Source: Lates calcarifer (taxonomy: Eukaryota; Chordata; Actinopteri; Centropomidae). Taken from it: a stretch of DNA of 64,000 nt. The translations under genes and the position numbers were made by a program. Where the stretch lies: the NCBI RefSeq assembly GCF_001640805.2, contig NC_066836.1, positions 2,862,071 through 2,926,070 on the forward strand, read 5' to 3'. The notes beneath the pieces are model-generated. The model made no database searches and had not been told where the DNA came from. It was given only the letters and a program-made list of their open reading frames with translations. Positions 1 to 14,339 of this stretch are shown here, piece by piece. Positions within the stretch are counted from its first letter, which is position 1. Each line of letters starts with the position of its first letter.

Positions 1-3000
1 TGACAACAAGACTGAAGGACACTCCAACACTCTTGTGTCCTTACCAGCTTTTAAACCAGAACCGTGCCTGTGCTCGCTTTAGCTTTCAGAGGAATTACCA
101 ACATCATTTCAGGTGCATTTGCTTTGTATTTTACCTCAAAATAAAGTGTCTTTTCAAGCTTAAATTATCAGTAAAAGTTATATTTTTCAAGTAAGATCAT
201 TAGAATATAAAATGACTATTTACATGCACAGAAAATAACAACACAGGACATTAGATGATTTACAGTTGCTCCATAAAACAGTAACTTTGATTCTTGGAAA
301 AATTAAAGATCCACAGATAGGAAGCCAGCATCCGAGAGTTCTGAATACAAAAGCACTGCGCTGCTTCATTCAACCAGATGGATGGATCAGTGGTTCGGCT
401 TTGAACAATCAGTGGAAGAGAAGAAGAGAGGGGGATGATAGGAAAAGGGATAAAAAGATGAGAGAGGAGGTGATGGAGGCGGCTGTTGTGTCGCTGCAGG
501 AGACAGAGGAGGGGAAGACAAAGAGAGATTACTGCCAATTTAGGCTGGGCTGCTCGCACACACCTCCTAATTGAGAAATGGATTTCCTCCGCTCTGCTGC
601 AGCAGAATCAAAATGATCAAATACTGGTTTTGCCTCCAAATCCCTTCTTTTGTGTCTGTCTAAATTGTCAGGTGGCATGTTGTTGTGATTGATCATTTCT
701 GTCAGAACTGAGGCCCAAAACAAATTGGATTGTTGTCCTCTTACAAAACAAAAAAGGAAACACGAATGCACGGTGCACGGCAGAAAACACGTCTCCTATA
801 GATGGACAACACACAGACAGCCAATTAGGAACCCCCTTTTTGATCAGCCATGGGAAAAACCTGAAAGTGAGTCAGCTGTTAGACAAACTAAAAATAAAAC
901 TACAAAGGCATGGAAAGCTTTTAAAAGGCTCGGTCCTTTTCCTTCAGTCTGCGACCCTGACTTGTTATCAACTGTCTAAAAATGTAAACACGTCTGCAGA
1001 GATAACATTGTGTGGTGGAAAACAGAAAAGGTTAGAGGGGAGGGCTGAAGTAGAAATAAGTCTTTTTTTTGACAGTCCGTGCTCCTGTGTTGTCAAACAG
1101 TGACACTGAGTGTGGAGACAAACACAGGATAAAAGCTAGCACAGTTTATTTTGTTTTTATTTTATGAGTTGATTTGATGAGGAATAAAATTCTGTATCTT
1201 ACAAATGTTATATATACCACATAATGAAGACGTATAGAATAGCATAATATACATCCACTGATAAGTAACGCCACAGTACATGTGGTAGTTAGCTACAAAA
1301 ACCAAAAACACAAGAAGTTTAAGAAACTGATGTTTCTATGCTGCTAACGTTAGCATGCTTGGCTAACTAGCTTACTGCCTTATAGCAGAGTTCAAGCTAA
1401 CATTAGCATCACTGCGCTGGTCTGTTTGATTTGGGAAGGTTCATTCAGGCCTTTTCTTGTTTAAAAGTGAGTCATGTTGCTTTAAAATACAAACAATAAC
1501 AAATGAATCCTCATCATCACATCATAAACATTTTCAACCATCTCAGAGAGTTAGCAAGCTTAGCTACAGTAGGTAAAATCAGCAGTAAAAGTCCTGGTAC
1601 CAGATTGATTTGGGTGTGAAGCTGGAGAATGTGAATGTGTCGTTGACGTGGATATACATACCCTAAAGTTTCTACCATCTCTTAAATCAGTGGCTCTATC
1701 TTTTTAAGGTGAGCGCTCTCAGTTTAATCAATGGCCCTCTCCCTCAGGAACAGCAGGTGTCTGATGCAGACAGACAGATGGCATTGTGGGAAATGAAGTG
1801 TCTCCTCTTGTCGGGCGAACGCAGCTTGTAACGGCCCTGCCAGGAGGCATTAAAGGCCACAGCCTGGACGCTGCTCTTTGCTCACAGGGTGAAGCTGATT
1901 GAAATTCCGTTCCTCCCGCATCGCCGACTTGGCGTCAGTCCACAGTGCAATGCTGCAACCTATTTTACTCTCTGCCGGCGTGGAGTGATGAAACCAGAGA
2001 GCAAAAACCCAGGGTGGAAGCAAAAGTCCAAAAGCCATATCCTCCACTTCTAACTGGATGGAAAATCCAGCAGGCATGAAAAAAGCTTCAGCCTCTGTAA
2101 TCTGCATTAATTTTGCCTTTGTCATAGTAAATCTAGCTTTCAGAACAGGCCAAGAACAAAAAAGTTAAAGAACAATAACCATTTCATTTTGGGATATATC
2201 ATTAAATCATTATATATCAAACATAAATAACTGAAATAACTCAAAGAAAAGAATAACAAATACGTGACTCCCATGCAGAACTGCTGCATGAAAATAAAAA
2301 TACATTTAATTGAATTCATCTGCTGCTTTGATCGCTTCACTACATAATCATTTAGTTTTTTACAATAGTGGATAATGAATATCAGGGAGCTTTTTGCCAG
2401 AATATGTATGCAGCGTTTTGTATTTGAATGTTATGATTCCCTCTCAGCTGTAAGCCTCTGTGTATTCCCTTTCTCGCTTGCATATTTTTGCTCTTATTAT
2501 GCTGCTTTGCAGAAATTGGCCCAAACACTGCTTGAATGCTGCAAAGCTGCTCTAATGAAACTCTGACTCTCTGTGAGCAGGATTTCTGTGTTGCATGTTT
2601 CTGCTTTTAACAAGGTTGCGTCTGCTGGAAACGACTGTGATAACTGTGTCTTTTCCCACAGAGATGTAAACAAATAGAGCCTCAAGGGTGATTCTTCCTT
2701 TAATTGCCCCAAGCAGAGAGAATATCCAGCGTACGACACAAGCTTATAGCAAATGACTTCACTCTGATGTGTCCTCGTTACAGATGGTAACAAAAATAAG
2801 GTTGCACTGACAAAAATGAGATGTAGAGGTGAAAGTTACTACTGTTGGTTTTGGTTAGAAGCAGCTGGAGTCTGAATGTGTTTATGCAAACTTATGAATG
2901 TTTCCTGTTTGATATGTAGCTAGCTCGCTACAGCTGATAAAACCTGCTAGCGACAATGGACATGACATCAAGAGAGACAGTTGTTAGAAGTGAGAAGCCT

Positions 3001-4225
3001 GTTTGTTTAACACCTGTGTAAAATTTAAGACCCTTATATGAAAAAATGGCTGAATATTGAGTCAGCTAAGAGGAGCAGGGCCTAGTGAAGAGTCAGTTGT
3101 GTGTATATTCTAGGTATTTGCGTTATCAAATGAATTGTGGAGGAAAGCAAATGAGAATAAAAAAGAAAATGAGAACGATTTTGCGTTTCTCTGGAGGCTG
3201 GGATGGATTTTGTTGTGTTCAAAGCCAGAGAGAGTGACAGAGACAGTAATTGAGTCTTGCAGAAAATGAAATCTGTCACAGATGATGAGCCCAGAAAGAC
3301 TGAGGTTTAAAAAATGTTAAGCCCTCAAATGTTTTCAAATGTGTTGTATATAATCAGAATTTGAATTGTGAAAGTCTAAACAGCTCTTGTTTTGACCTCA
3401 CTGCCAAAACCTGTAATCTAGTGGAACAAAGAATGACCAAGTGCATCTAGGGAATTTTTTGGGAGCCTGTGTGATTTTTTTGTTTATATGCAAGTGCAAC
3501 AAAATTCCATCTGTTGTCCAGACAAAGAAGAGAAAGCAATACCATTGGCGTCATCGCCTCCTGAGGGCTGCGGAAGCAGATTTGTAACAGAAAAGTCATC
3601 GGCTGGAGGAGTCTGGGCAGTGGATGTGGATGAATAATGAGCTTGGCTCTGCTGTGGCCTAACTGCTGATGCTAGGGTGCTCCTGAATTACTCCAAAACT
3701 GTTTCAGTTGAGCTGCTCGGTGCCCAAAGGCAGTTTTTTGTGGTTAGCCCCCAGGTGTGAATGTGTGCAGCTGTGCAATTGTGTTGCTGAACACAGAGCA
3801 TGCATGCTTTGCAGACTGTTCCCTGGATATACAAAGATTAAAAAAAAAGATATGATACTAAAAAAAAAAAAAAAAAAAAAGAAAACTGGAGCTCACAGTG
3901 TATCTGTGCAGGGTGATAGGAGAGGGATGAAGGGAGGTAATCGCTGCCACTCTTTGATGCCTGGAAGGCAGAGAGGCACTCAGCGATGAGCAAGTGTTGC
4001 CATGGTTACAGCATCCCATCGTTTTGCTAGGCACCCTGTCTGTTACAGTCCCCGGAGTATTTACCTAATGTGTGTGTGTGTGTGTGTGTGTTTACACCCA
4101 CCTGAGTGCATAACATTAGTGTGTGTTTAGATAAATAAACATTCTAAACTGCTGATTTATTAATGCCAGAGGAATTGGAAACAGTGTGTGTAGTTAATGG
4201 TGTATTAGTAATGGAAGTACTTGCA

Positions 4226-4591
4226 GTGGCACTAGAGTAGTAGTAGTAGTACTTGTATGTTGACAGAAAGTAAATGTTGTCTGAAGTGGCAGAAGTAGTA
4301 GTAGATGCTTAATAGCTGTGGTAGCAGTAGTAATTGTAGTAATAGTAGCAGCACAAGCAAGAGGAGTAGAAGTAGTAGCAGTAGTAATAGTTGTATAGTA
4401 GTAGTAGTAGTGGTAATAGTAACAGTTTATACAGTAATAGTAGCAGATGAAACAGCCCAGTAAATACAGTAGCAGGAGAAGTAGTTTTAGTAGATGTAGT
4501 ACTAGTTGTAGATAGCATTAGTAGTAGCTGTAGTAGGGCCAGTGGTAGGAGTAGTACTTTAGTGGTAGTAGATGAAGGAGCTTAGTAAATA

Positions 4592-4622
<31 letters not shown>

Positions 4623-5040
4623 CTTATAAGTACCAGAAGTAGATTAGTAGATGTAGTATTAGTTTTAATAGAAGTAGTAACAGCAGGTAGTCGTAGTAGT
4701 GAGACTGTTAGTAGTGGAAGATTAATAGTAGAACTAGTTAATAGATGTAGTAGTGGCACACTAGTAGAGGTGGTATTTTAGAGGATACAGTATTAGTACA
4801 AGATGTAGTAGGAGCAGTAGTAGTGGTAGTAGTCTTAGTAGAAGTAAGAGAGGTAGATTAGCAGGTGTAGTAGTTGTATTTGTCGTTGTTGTAGATGTAG
4901 TCTTTGTAGAAGTGGACATTGGTAATAGTATAACTACCAGTAGTAGTAGATTAGCAATTTTGAAGTAGTTTGTAGTAGTGATAGTAGTTAAAGCAGTAGT
5001 TTGGTAGATAGTAGATGCAGTAGATACATGCATATTAGTA
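4226..5040. repeat. Degenerate TAG/GTA trinucleotide tract, about 800 bp
   Basis: GTA/TAG repeats dominate for about 0.8 kb, interrupted by point changes. The cleanest run is a (TAG)n segment at about 4592-4621. Poly-Ser or poly-Leu open frames across it are by-products of the repeat. Confidence 0.9.
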
Positions 5041-5579
5041 AATATAACCTCAGTGACCTTCATCTGTAGCAACAGTCAGACATTATCGTGTTCACACTGG
5101 AGGACTTTTATTGTGTAGCAGCTGCAGGAAGTACACTTACTGCAATGGCCTGTACCTGCTTCTAGCAAAGTACTCTTTCTTTCTTTTACCTCCAGGACAC
5201 ATTGTAATACGTTGTTCTAACTTTCAGGAGAGTGTGAGCCAAAGAGGAGTCAGATTCAGACATGTGTAAGACAGTGTGTGTTTGTATGAGACAGACAGAG
5301 AAACACACACACACACACTGCCAGATCTCCTGTGAGTGGACTAGGATAAAATATAGCTGCCTCCCCTCCTCTCCCAGAGGAGCTGTGAAGGAGCCGGCTT
5401 GATGCATCGTCCTGTTCCTCCTCAACCGAGCGTTAACTCGGGATAACTGCAAGTCTTTACTATCCACTGCTAACAAATGCACAAGAGGTGACGTCTTAAT
5501 AAGCCATTAGGTGCCATGAAGATGATTATTCTCAGCTCAGTCCATGTACTGACCAGATACACACCTGGAAGCGTGTTCG

Positions 5580-5760
5580 CCCCCTCCACCCTGCACCCAC
5601 CTGAATCCAGCCACAGTCAAAGATGACAGCCACCAGCTGTGTAAATGACTGCAGACCGGTGCCTCTGACACCCATTATCATGAAGTGCTTTGAAAGGCTG
5701 GTTTCAAAGCCCATCAGATCTCCCTGATCCTGCCGCCCACCATCACTGACTCTCACGTCA
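5580..5760 (+). mobile_element. LINE reverse-transcriptase relic
   Basis: Frame 5641-5724 reads VNDCRPVPLTPIIMKCFERL and then VSKPIRSP, followed by a stop. The DxRPVxLTxIxMKCFERLV string is characteristic of the reverse transcriptase of fish non-LTR retrotransposons of the Rex1/CR1/L2 group. The flanking sequence is out of frame and the element is very short, so this is a dead 5'- and 3'-truncated fragment in + orientation. Family assignment within LINEs is uncertain. Confidence 0.65.
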
Positions 5761-6132
5761 AGAGAAATCCTACAATTACTGCCACTTTTTATACGTTTTA
5801 TACAGTTTTTATTCCTTTTTCAATGCACATGCTGTCACTGTCATCTATTTATTTATCATATCTATATGTGCTTCTTTTTCTCTCTCTTAAATTCTCAGGG
5901 CTTCAAAGCAAATTTGCTGCTCCAGCAAAAATGTGTTTTCTGGTAATTTGGATGAACTGACCTGAGAGTTGTGTCTCATTTAGAACCAGTTCAGTGCTTT
6001 GAGTATAAAAGGGCTAAATATAAAGCAGGTTGTCTTTATATTTACTCTGGAAACGTGTGGTTCAGTTACAAAGTGTATCCATGTATAATTACATGTTAAC
6101 CTGCTAACCACTTCTTGTTTTTCTGCAAACAG

Positions 6133-6183
6133 GTTGCCTGTTCGACAACGAGCTGTGTTCACCGTACGAGATCTGCGTCAACG
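6133..6183 (+). CDS. ptprn2: ptprn2 exon 2: first lumenal cysteine pair
   Basis: This 51-bp exon follows a pyrimidine-poor but valid AG (6131-6132) and is followed by a GTAAGA donor. It starts two bases into a glycine codon and encodes (G)CLFDNELCSPYEICVN plus one base of the next aspartate codon. It contains three cysteines of the RESP18-homology region, which in this family helps direct the protein to secretory granules. Exon numbering assumes a single upstream signal-peptide exon, as in vertebrate PTPRN2; that exon is not in this window. Confidence 0.9.
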
Positions 6184-9100
6184 GTAAGATATTTATCACA
6201 ACACAGACATTTTCAAAGCTTTATTAGAACGCAACAATTACACGACACACATTCAAGTGTATTTACAGGTGTTTTATACGTCTTTTGATACTTGTGGGGA
6301 AAGAAAACACCACATCTGTTGTACAGTCAGGCTGTGTGGTGGAACGAAGTTTTGAAATCCAGTTTGTGAGAAAGACTGCTAAATATTTTTCATATTCTAG
6401 TTCACTGATACATGCAAACAGGGATTTAATACCTGACACAAAGCTGATCACTAGGATTAAAACTTCTCTTCGTCCTTCATGTGAGGAAACAACATCAGGA
6501 GTATTACAGATCCATAGCCACATCTCCTGGTAACAGCACAGTACAGTCATGCTTTTTATAAGCATTAAAGCACATTAAGTGAACTTCTTAAAGACAGTTG
6601 ATGCCTATGTTAAAAGCGATAGTCCAGGGTAGTTAATGTGTGTCTTGCAAAGTGCTCTGTTCCTAAAACAAACTCAAATTAAGAGCAGAAAAGGTCCCAA
6701 GAGGAAACACAAGGAGTCGTTTCTTGGAGCAGTATGGTTGAGTATCGGGTTGTGGATCTGAATCGCTGCATTGCTTGTACATTGATACTGCCCTCTTTAG
6801 AATCAGCCACTGTGTTTTGTAATTGCACACACTCACAGGCACATATAAATAAAAATAATAAGCCCACTCTGTCTCTGCCTCACTGTTTCCCCTGTGGCCT
6901 CTCTGGCATCATGCTGAAGGAAACCCCTGCTGAGAATTAACCCAGAATCAAAAAAAGCTCACACCATGAAAGTCGTTCACAGAAAATAATTTGCATATGT
7001 ATTTCTGAATCTTGGAGACACTTTTATCTGTGAGTCCTCTGGGTCAGACGGATGATAACCGGCTTAGTCTGCAGAGTTCATACCTCATCTTTCTAAGCTG
7101 ACCTTTTGTTTTCTGTATCCGCCGATCATCAGCAGTCGTCGGTTCACTGGGCTGTGCAGAGCAGGCTTCACTTATCAGCATCTCTCCAGGGTTTAAGACA
7201 AAGACAGAGAGCCAGCAGAGATAACAGAATACTATTATCTGTTGTGTGATCTCATTAACATGTGAATGGTCTGTCAGGAGGTGCAGGTGGCCGTGGCGTC
7301 GGGTACTCTGCTGACCGAATGCGTTTCTGACCTGCTTCCTGATGTGTATTTATTTCAGGTGGGGGAGTGTTTGTTCTGAATTCATTAGCTCGGTCGTTTC
7401 CTGTCTGCACCGTGTCCTTTTGAAATGTGCCCTGTAATCTAATTCTGTGTCTGGTGTGGTGAAAAAAATGATTATATCCACGGTGAATTTTATTTTTAGC
7501 TGAGCTCAGACGGGCTCTCCGTCTGCGTTATGACAGCCTCTGGTGACCTCGATTCACTTTGATGAAAAAAAATGTGTCAACTGCTTTTATGTTAGTAGGT
7601 GGTCCGTCGGACTGTTTGTCACACCACCATCTTTTCTCTACATGGTTTCTGCTTCTAGAGATTTCATTTTGTCATTTTAAAATCCTATAAAAGAGGGTCT
7701 TAGGAAACTGATGGAGGGAAACTGCAATTCTAAAACTCAGCAATCAGGGCTGCACCTACCATCAAGTAGTTTAGTACAATTATACTGAGATTGTTAATAA
7801 ACACAACACAATTATGTTCCTGTCTATGTAAAACATTTAGACCAGACATTTAGACTAGATGTTGGTTTCCAACATCTCAACAAGATCGTAGACCTTAGAT
7901 CTGCTGACAGAGTTTGGACACCAGCTAATGTTGTACTTGTTATCATGCAGTAGAAGTTGGGGACGTCTGCACCTGGAGAAAAAGCTATAATAAAGTCATC
8001 TGTCACATATTCCAGTTGGCTCATAGGAAAAAGACGCACAGCGATAAAAATGGAAGAAATGGAAGAAAACCCCCAAAATACTAACTGATGCCAGAAAGTC
8101 AGTTTATATAAAGGGGAAAATGATGGAAGAGAAAACTGAAAAGGCAGTCTCTGTTGTCCTGATGGCTCAGTAACTGTTGTCAGGCAGCAGCTAAACAAAG
8201 GCAGAGAAATGTCATTTGCAGATTTCAGTTCTGTAGGGTGTTCTCTTTGCCTCGCTGCATTGGGGTAATAAATACACTTTAGTTAGATGGTTGTTCAGTA
8301 GTTGTGTTTCCTCGGCTGATGTTCCAGCTGTGATGGAGGACGAGAACACTGCACTTGTCTGATTTGATTCGACTGGGGTGTCGCACAGTGAAGTGTTGCT
8401 GTTCTCCCCTAAATTTGTACTGAAACACTAATCATTGTGAAACATGAGTATTAAAATGATTCTGTCAGTCGCTGGCAGTGTTTCGGTGGAGCTGCTTGTC
8501 AGCTCAGCTACACTTTCAGTCGTGGGTTTCAAAGAGCAATGAAAGCTCCCCCCTGGGCTGAGTCAGGTGAGACGAGGCTGCTCTGACAGCTGGAACTCAC
8601 AGTGGAAAAGCTACGGCGGCTGCACCTCCAGCCATTGTTCACACCCACTGTGTCTGACCTGCTTCAGTAGCTGCTGTCAGATTGCTCCTCGCAGACAATG
8701 CCAGTCTGTTGTGTCGGTGATTGGCAGCTCAGCCTCTATCAGGCCTCACAGAAGCTCTGATTGCCTGAGCTGGCTATAATCTCTTGGCAGGAAAAAAAAC
8801 CCCATAATGAGTAAGGTTGGTTTTGTTTAGCTGAGGACATTCTCTCTCTTTCTGCCTTTTTCCAACAACAAAGGGCGTGTCGAATGAAAAATACCTCAGT
8901 ACCTGGAGGAGAACAAGTTGTTCTTACATGTGACAGCTGCTGGATGAACAAAGCTAAGATGTATAACTAGTCTTGAGTCTTTGAAGAAGTAAACAGTCAT
9001 TCATTCACCAATATATAACAGTACAGTAACATAAAAGATGTACATATAGAAGCATATAGTTTATTGACTCATACCTCTCTGTTACATCTCTAAATTAAGT

Positions 9101-12100
9101 TTGAAGAAGGATTAACGGACGATTTGAAGATCAAAAATGTGAAAATGTGCCTGTGTGGATTCTGGGTTGTGATACATTTTGATGGGCAGGGTCGCTGCGA
9201 CCATCTTGCACTGGGGCTCGGCGCCGACTCGTTAAACCTCTGCTGCTCTCTGTGGGTTAAGGAGCAGCAACATTACGTATCAACAGATACAGTACATTAG
9301 AAATATATTCCTGCCATATCAGCATTTCATAACCACCTTGACTCCCTGTAACCTTAAGGTAACTCTTCCTCACTGATGCCAGGTGCCAGATATCCTGTTG
9401 ACATTTTAGCTCTTTCCAGAAAATGGTGGAGTAAGTAACTGTGGTGCTTTTCTGCACGACAAAAACCCTTACTTTAAAAGAAGATGGAGTCACCAGTGTT
9501 ACGTATTCCATGTTCGTAAAGGGCTTTTAGCAGTCCTCCTTACTAAATGTGAACCTAATGATCCTTGCCTGCAGTCAGACGTACCTTCAGAGTAAAAGCA
9601 CATGAAGTGACATTCGAGGATTGACGCAACAGCCCAGGATTCAGCCAGCGATGAGCGATAAGCGTTTCCACCCACCCCCTGTGGGCTCTCTGCTATTTTC
9701 AGGCGTATCACCCCGACATGTCTGGGTACAAAAGATGAAAGGGTCGACCAGCTGCGTGGCAAGACACTGCTCGATCAGTGACTTGACATTTTCATTGTGA
9801 CTTTCGTCTCCGCAGACAGAGCGATGCTGCATTTAGAGCCGGAGCGTTGAACGCCTACAAGGGTCGGCTTTATTACACTGCAAAAAGTGCACTTAATGAT
9901 ATATTCATGACAGTATGCCACACACACGAGTCCAACTGATTAAACTGGATGTAAGCAGAGTAACGTCATTTTCTGCAGTGTAGAAGCCTCTGCTGACTTT
10001 CATTTTTAGCCCCAGCATGAAGCTGAATCTGGACACAGAGATAAGGATGGCTGTCCATCAGTTACAGGCTGTTTGCTCACTTAAACATTCCTAAACAGTT
10101 CAGTTTACTGTCATGTACGACAAAGAAAAGGATCAAATCCTCACATCTGAGGAAAAAGTTATCAGTTAATTTTCTGGTGATTGATTGACTACTCATTTCA
10201 GGACTAGTTTAAACCCTATTGATATCAATCATAAACCTTATAGTCTTTCATTTTCCCAAATACAATAATAATTATTTAGATGTATAAATAAATAGTTATT
10301 TTTTGGACGTTTGAGATGTGATTTAAATCCTTTCTTTGTCCATATTATATTATAATTATGTAATATTACAGTTAAATGTGCAGATGAAGCAGATGTTGGG
10401 GATGAGGGTGTTTCTGTGTGAGGAGCAGTGAGTCAGGTCAGGAGCTATGATTGTGTTTGTTTAACCCACATTTAATTTTAGGTGTGGAGCTGCTGTGTGA
10501 TAAGATATCATACATGTGTCAGAGATGAATGTACAAATTGTTTGAGTCAGTATTTTCATTTGTGATGCCTTAATTCAACATTGCATGTAGGCATTGTTAC
10601 AGTGTTTAAACCTGTCAACATTTAATTACTGGATTTGTAGACGTTATATTTTTACTCCTGTCTCAGCTGTTCAACGATGTGGATTAATACTTCCTTTAAT
10701 GTGATGCAATGAAGAGTAATTTCCCTAAATAATGGGCATGTGGATGTAGATAACAAAACATGAACAGCAGGTGAATGAAACTCCGCTTCCTGTTGTTTTT
10801 AAGTTTCAGGTTTAGCTTTGTTACTGCACGCTGTCATTGCCAGTGCGACCTCTGTGTTGTGGATCTGCGTCGTGATGTGACGGATCGTATTTGCTCTGTG
10901 AAGTTTGCTCGGCAGCAGTGCTGGATCAGGGAGGCGCTGAGGTTATGTGAGCTCTGCTAATATTTTCAGATGGCGAGACGACCAGCGATGTGGAGGAAGG
11001 CCAATCAATCTGTCTCTCTGCTTTTGTTTGCTCTGACGGTCTTTTTGGAGTCTGGTGAATTTGCTCTAATCACACTCTGTCTCGCTGCTTACTGGAGGTT
11101 TTATGCACTAATCTCTGAAACGTTGAACTTTTCCATCTTTCTTTGGTTTGGAAGAGAAATGTGCTGTTAACCACCCAGCTAAATTTGAATGTTTAGAAAC
11201 TGAAAATCATGAAAAAAAATAACTCGGTCTCATTCAAAAGTGACAGCGGATTATCTGTGAAGTTTCTAAAACTAACCGGAGTGAAACAGTCGGTGCAGAG
11301 ACAGGTGTTGGTGGTGGTCCTCAGCTCTCCATCACTAAATTAATCCACCTCCTCTTGATGCCTTTGAAAATCGGAATAAGGCGACGACCAGGTTGTTCTG
11401 CAAACTCTGAAGCAGAGCAAAGCTGAAGCTAAGGCAGCAGTAATATTTAACAGTTACCGTGTTAGGGGCGGGGTTATGCTGAGTGGTGGCTCTAGTGAAT
11501 GAAACTCTGCTTCCTGTTGTTTTTAAGTTTCAGGTTTAGCTTTGTTACTCCACGCTGTCATTGCCAGTGCGACCTCTGTGTTGTGGATCTGCGTCGTGAT
11601 GTGACGGATCGTATTTGCTCTGTGAAGTTTGCTCGGCAGCAGTGCTGGATCAGGGAGGCGCTGAGGTTATGTGAGCAATATTAGCAGAGCTAGAGTTTGC
11701 AGAACAACCCGGTCGTCGCCTTATTCCGATTTTCTGTGTTAGCAAACAACTGCGTATTGACACATGTAGCGTGCCAAGATTTACCTGGAGAGGCTGAGAG
11801 AAGATGAACAGGATGAATGAATCAGATAAAACATCGAATCAAAATGTGTTTGTCTGGACTGTAACCGAAGAGTGAACGTGTAACAGCAGATGAAGGACTT
11901 AGCAGTTAACACAAAGCTTGATTTTAGGGAGTCACGAGGTAAAAAGGGAGGAAATCACAGTTAGAGAAGAACCTTAAAGCTGCTTCTTCTGAACACGAGC
12001 AAACAAGCTCAGAAAGCTGACACACAGCTCTGACTAATTATCACTTTACTAAGTTGTTACAGCTTCTGTGTTAGCAAACAACTGCGTATTGACACATGTA

Positions 12101-13699
12101 GCAGACACAGAGGAACACTAGAATTTATAACATTTACTGCTCAAACTCCTCTTTCTTCACCAGCTAGTCACTAGCTCTGTCTGTCTGCTGTGTGGTGCTG
12201 AGCAGGTGCAAAACTTCTTATTTATTCCTCAGTGAAAAGCATTTTGTGTCATGTCTCAACTGACACACCTGGCTGAATACTCTGCTCATTAAAAATTAAT
12301 CAGCATAAACCCATCATGCTGTAATCTGCACTCGAGTAATTCCTTCACCCGAACAAGTAGAACACAGTTAATGGGGTTTGTCAGTCAGACTCACACTGTA
12401 TGATCTGTGCTCTCTCAATGTGTTGCTGTTCTGTGTGGAAGTGAAAATATCATCCATAGGATTAAATTGTCCTCCATCTCCTGCTCTGTGACGGAGCCTC
12501 TGCCCCCCCTCAGGTGTTGATTGGGTCCCTTGGCTTTACTGTCAGAGCTGTAATGGGGCTCATCTTAAAGAAGCTTGCTCAGCATGGAAACACTCATTTC
12601 CAGCAGAGAATATGGCCTCCGGTTACGCTTTAATTGGCATTAGTTAACTCAGCGAGAGGAGAGCTGATTTCTACACTGCCTACAGTGTGCTGTAGATAAG
12701 TGTTATTATTCCTGTGCTATATGCAGAGTATATAAAACATTATGGCCTGCTGAGTGTTACATTAAATCAAAAGACCAGGGGGACAGAAAACATTAGAGAA
12801 GGATTCTTATAGCGTAGTTTAACTGTTTAACATCCACGGCTGCTTTTTGTTTAAAAACAAAAATTCTGACTTAAAGTTTGTTGGACTGCCAGAGGGACAC
12901 CTTATTCGGAATATTTCATTTTATGATTTTTTATGAGAGTCGTATATATGGACATATGGATGAATTACATAGGTATATACATGTAGTTTGTGAAATGTGT
13001 TAAGTTAGAGTGGCGTTAGATCAAGCATTACTGTAATACTGTGACATCAAATTACGATCTGTTACAACATGAAATGATCGTCTGTGCTTTTTTTGGAAAT
13101 ACAGACTCAAGTAAATATGAATAGATTTGCCTTGCCTTAGGTTAAAAAACTAAAGATGCTATCACTCAAACGCTACAGTTAACATGCCTAAAATTCAGAT
13201 TTTCATTGTTGTATTTCATTGCTGTAAACATCTGCCGTCCTGCCAGATGTTTCTAAAATAGCAGTGCTGTAGCTCATTGATCTTTAATATTCTACATCAT
13301 CAGCTTATGTGGCTAATGCTAGCTACATCGTAAGTTGTTTATCTGGCCTGTCAGTCACCTAAAGGAGGCTACCTCCAAATTTAAAATGCTGCATCAGTAT
13401 ACACTTGGGTTTCAGTGGTACAGAGCACACCGTGGTTAGTTCACTGGGCCTGGAAAATTAGAGCATTGATAACAAAAATAAAGTGCTGGTTTGACTGCCT
13501 GCATTAAATCCCAGCTGCTGTTGAAGTAAGTGACAATGACGAGCAACACTTACGAGATAAATAACTCCAAATCAGATACTGAACCTTCAGGGCTGAACAA
13601 CAGCCTTTATTGTACATGGCGCTCCTGAACGCAGCCCAGGTGTTCCTCACAAATCAAGATGGGGGATTCACATGCCAATCCCTGACAACAAGCACACAC

Positions 13700-13730
<31 letters not shown>

Positions 13731-14304
13731 AAGGAAAGCGCTCTGTTTCAGCCCCCGTACCCGGCTTCCCTTTGATTAGCTGCGAGGGACAAAAACCACT
13801 CGATGCAAAATCACCATGGCAACAGGCGCGAGAGCAGCAGGGCTAAACTGGCCCATTACCCATCTGTGCCCTGTTGCATGTTGTCTCCTGAACACGCACC
13901 GCAACAGTCGACATGTCAGAGCAGCCCACGACGAGTCTGAGCTGAAGATATCTTCACTTCCAGATTTACCCATCAGTATGGCGTAGTGTTGATTTAAATG
14001 ATTAGCCTTAGACATTTAAAGAATTTCTTTTTTTACTACACTCAGATGTAGCCTGTTGAAGGTTGATGAAAGCTTTTAAAATTCCTATTTTATATTCTCA
14101 GGGCAGGGATTAGTCCAAAGCTAAAGGTGTTGTTGTTTTGTTGTTGTTCTTGCTCTCAGTGCAGTTAAAGGATAAGGCTGCTGACGTGTCAACAAATCCC
14201 ATAAAAAGATTGTTACTGCGTCATTTTATGTTCCACAGAAACTATTAAAATCACATCCATGAGCCAGTCTGTTGCACTGACTGACATCTTCCCTCATTAC
14301 TGTG

Positions 14305-14339
<35 letters not shown>

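Larger units (their letters stand above)
1..6132 (+). other. ptprn2 intron (3' part of intron 1) and no other gene seen
   Basis: No supportable coding exon. It holds an A21 tract (3860-3880), a TG tract (4069-4091), the long degenerate TAG/GTA region and a LINE relic. Assignment as intron 1 assumes that only the signal-peptide exon lies upstream. Confidence 0.7.

Noticed and set aside
4309..5072. Several Ser-, Leu- and Tyr-rich open frames
   Set aside because: All are products of the TAG/GTA trinucleotide repeat.
7824..8198. 124-codon open frame on the minus strand
   Set aside because: No recognisable domain, no splice context, and composition like the surrounding intron.
10775..11684. Two near-identical 61-codon open frames as a small gene family
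   Set aside because: The reading frames lie inside the 182-bp direct repeat, and the repeat explains their identity. There is no sign of a start context or conserved motif.
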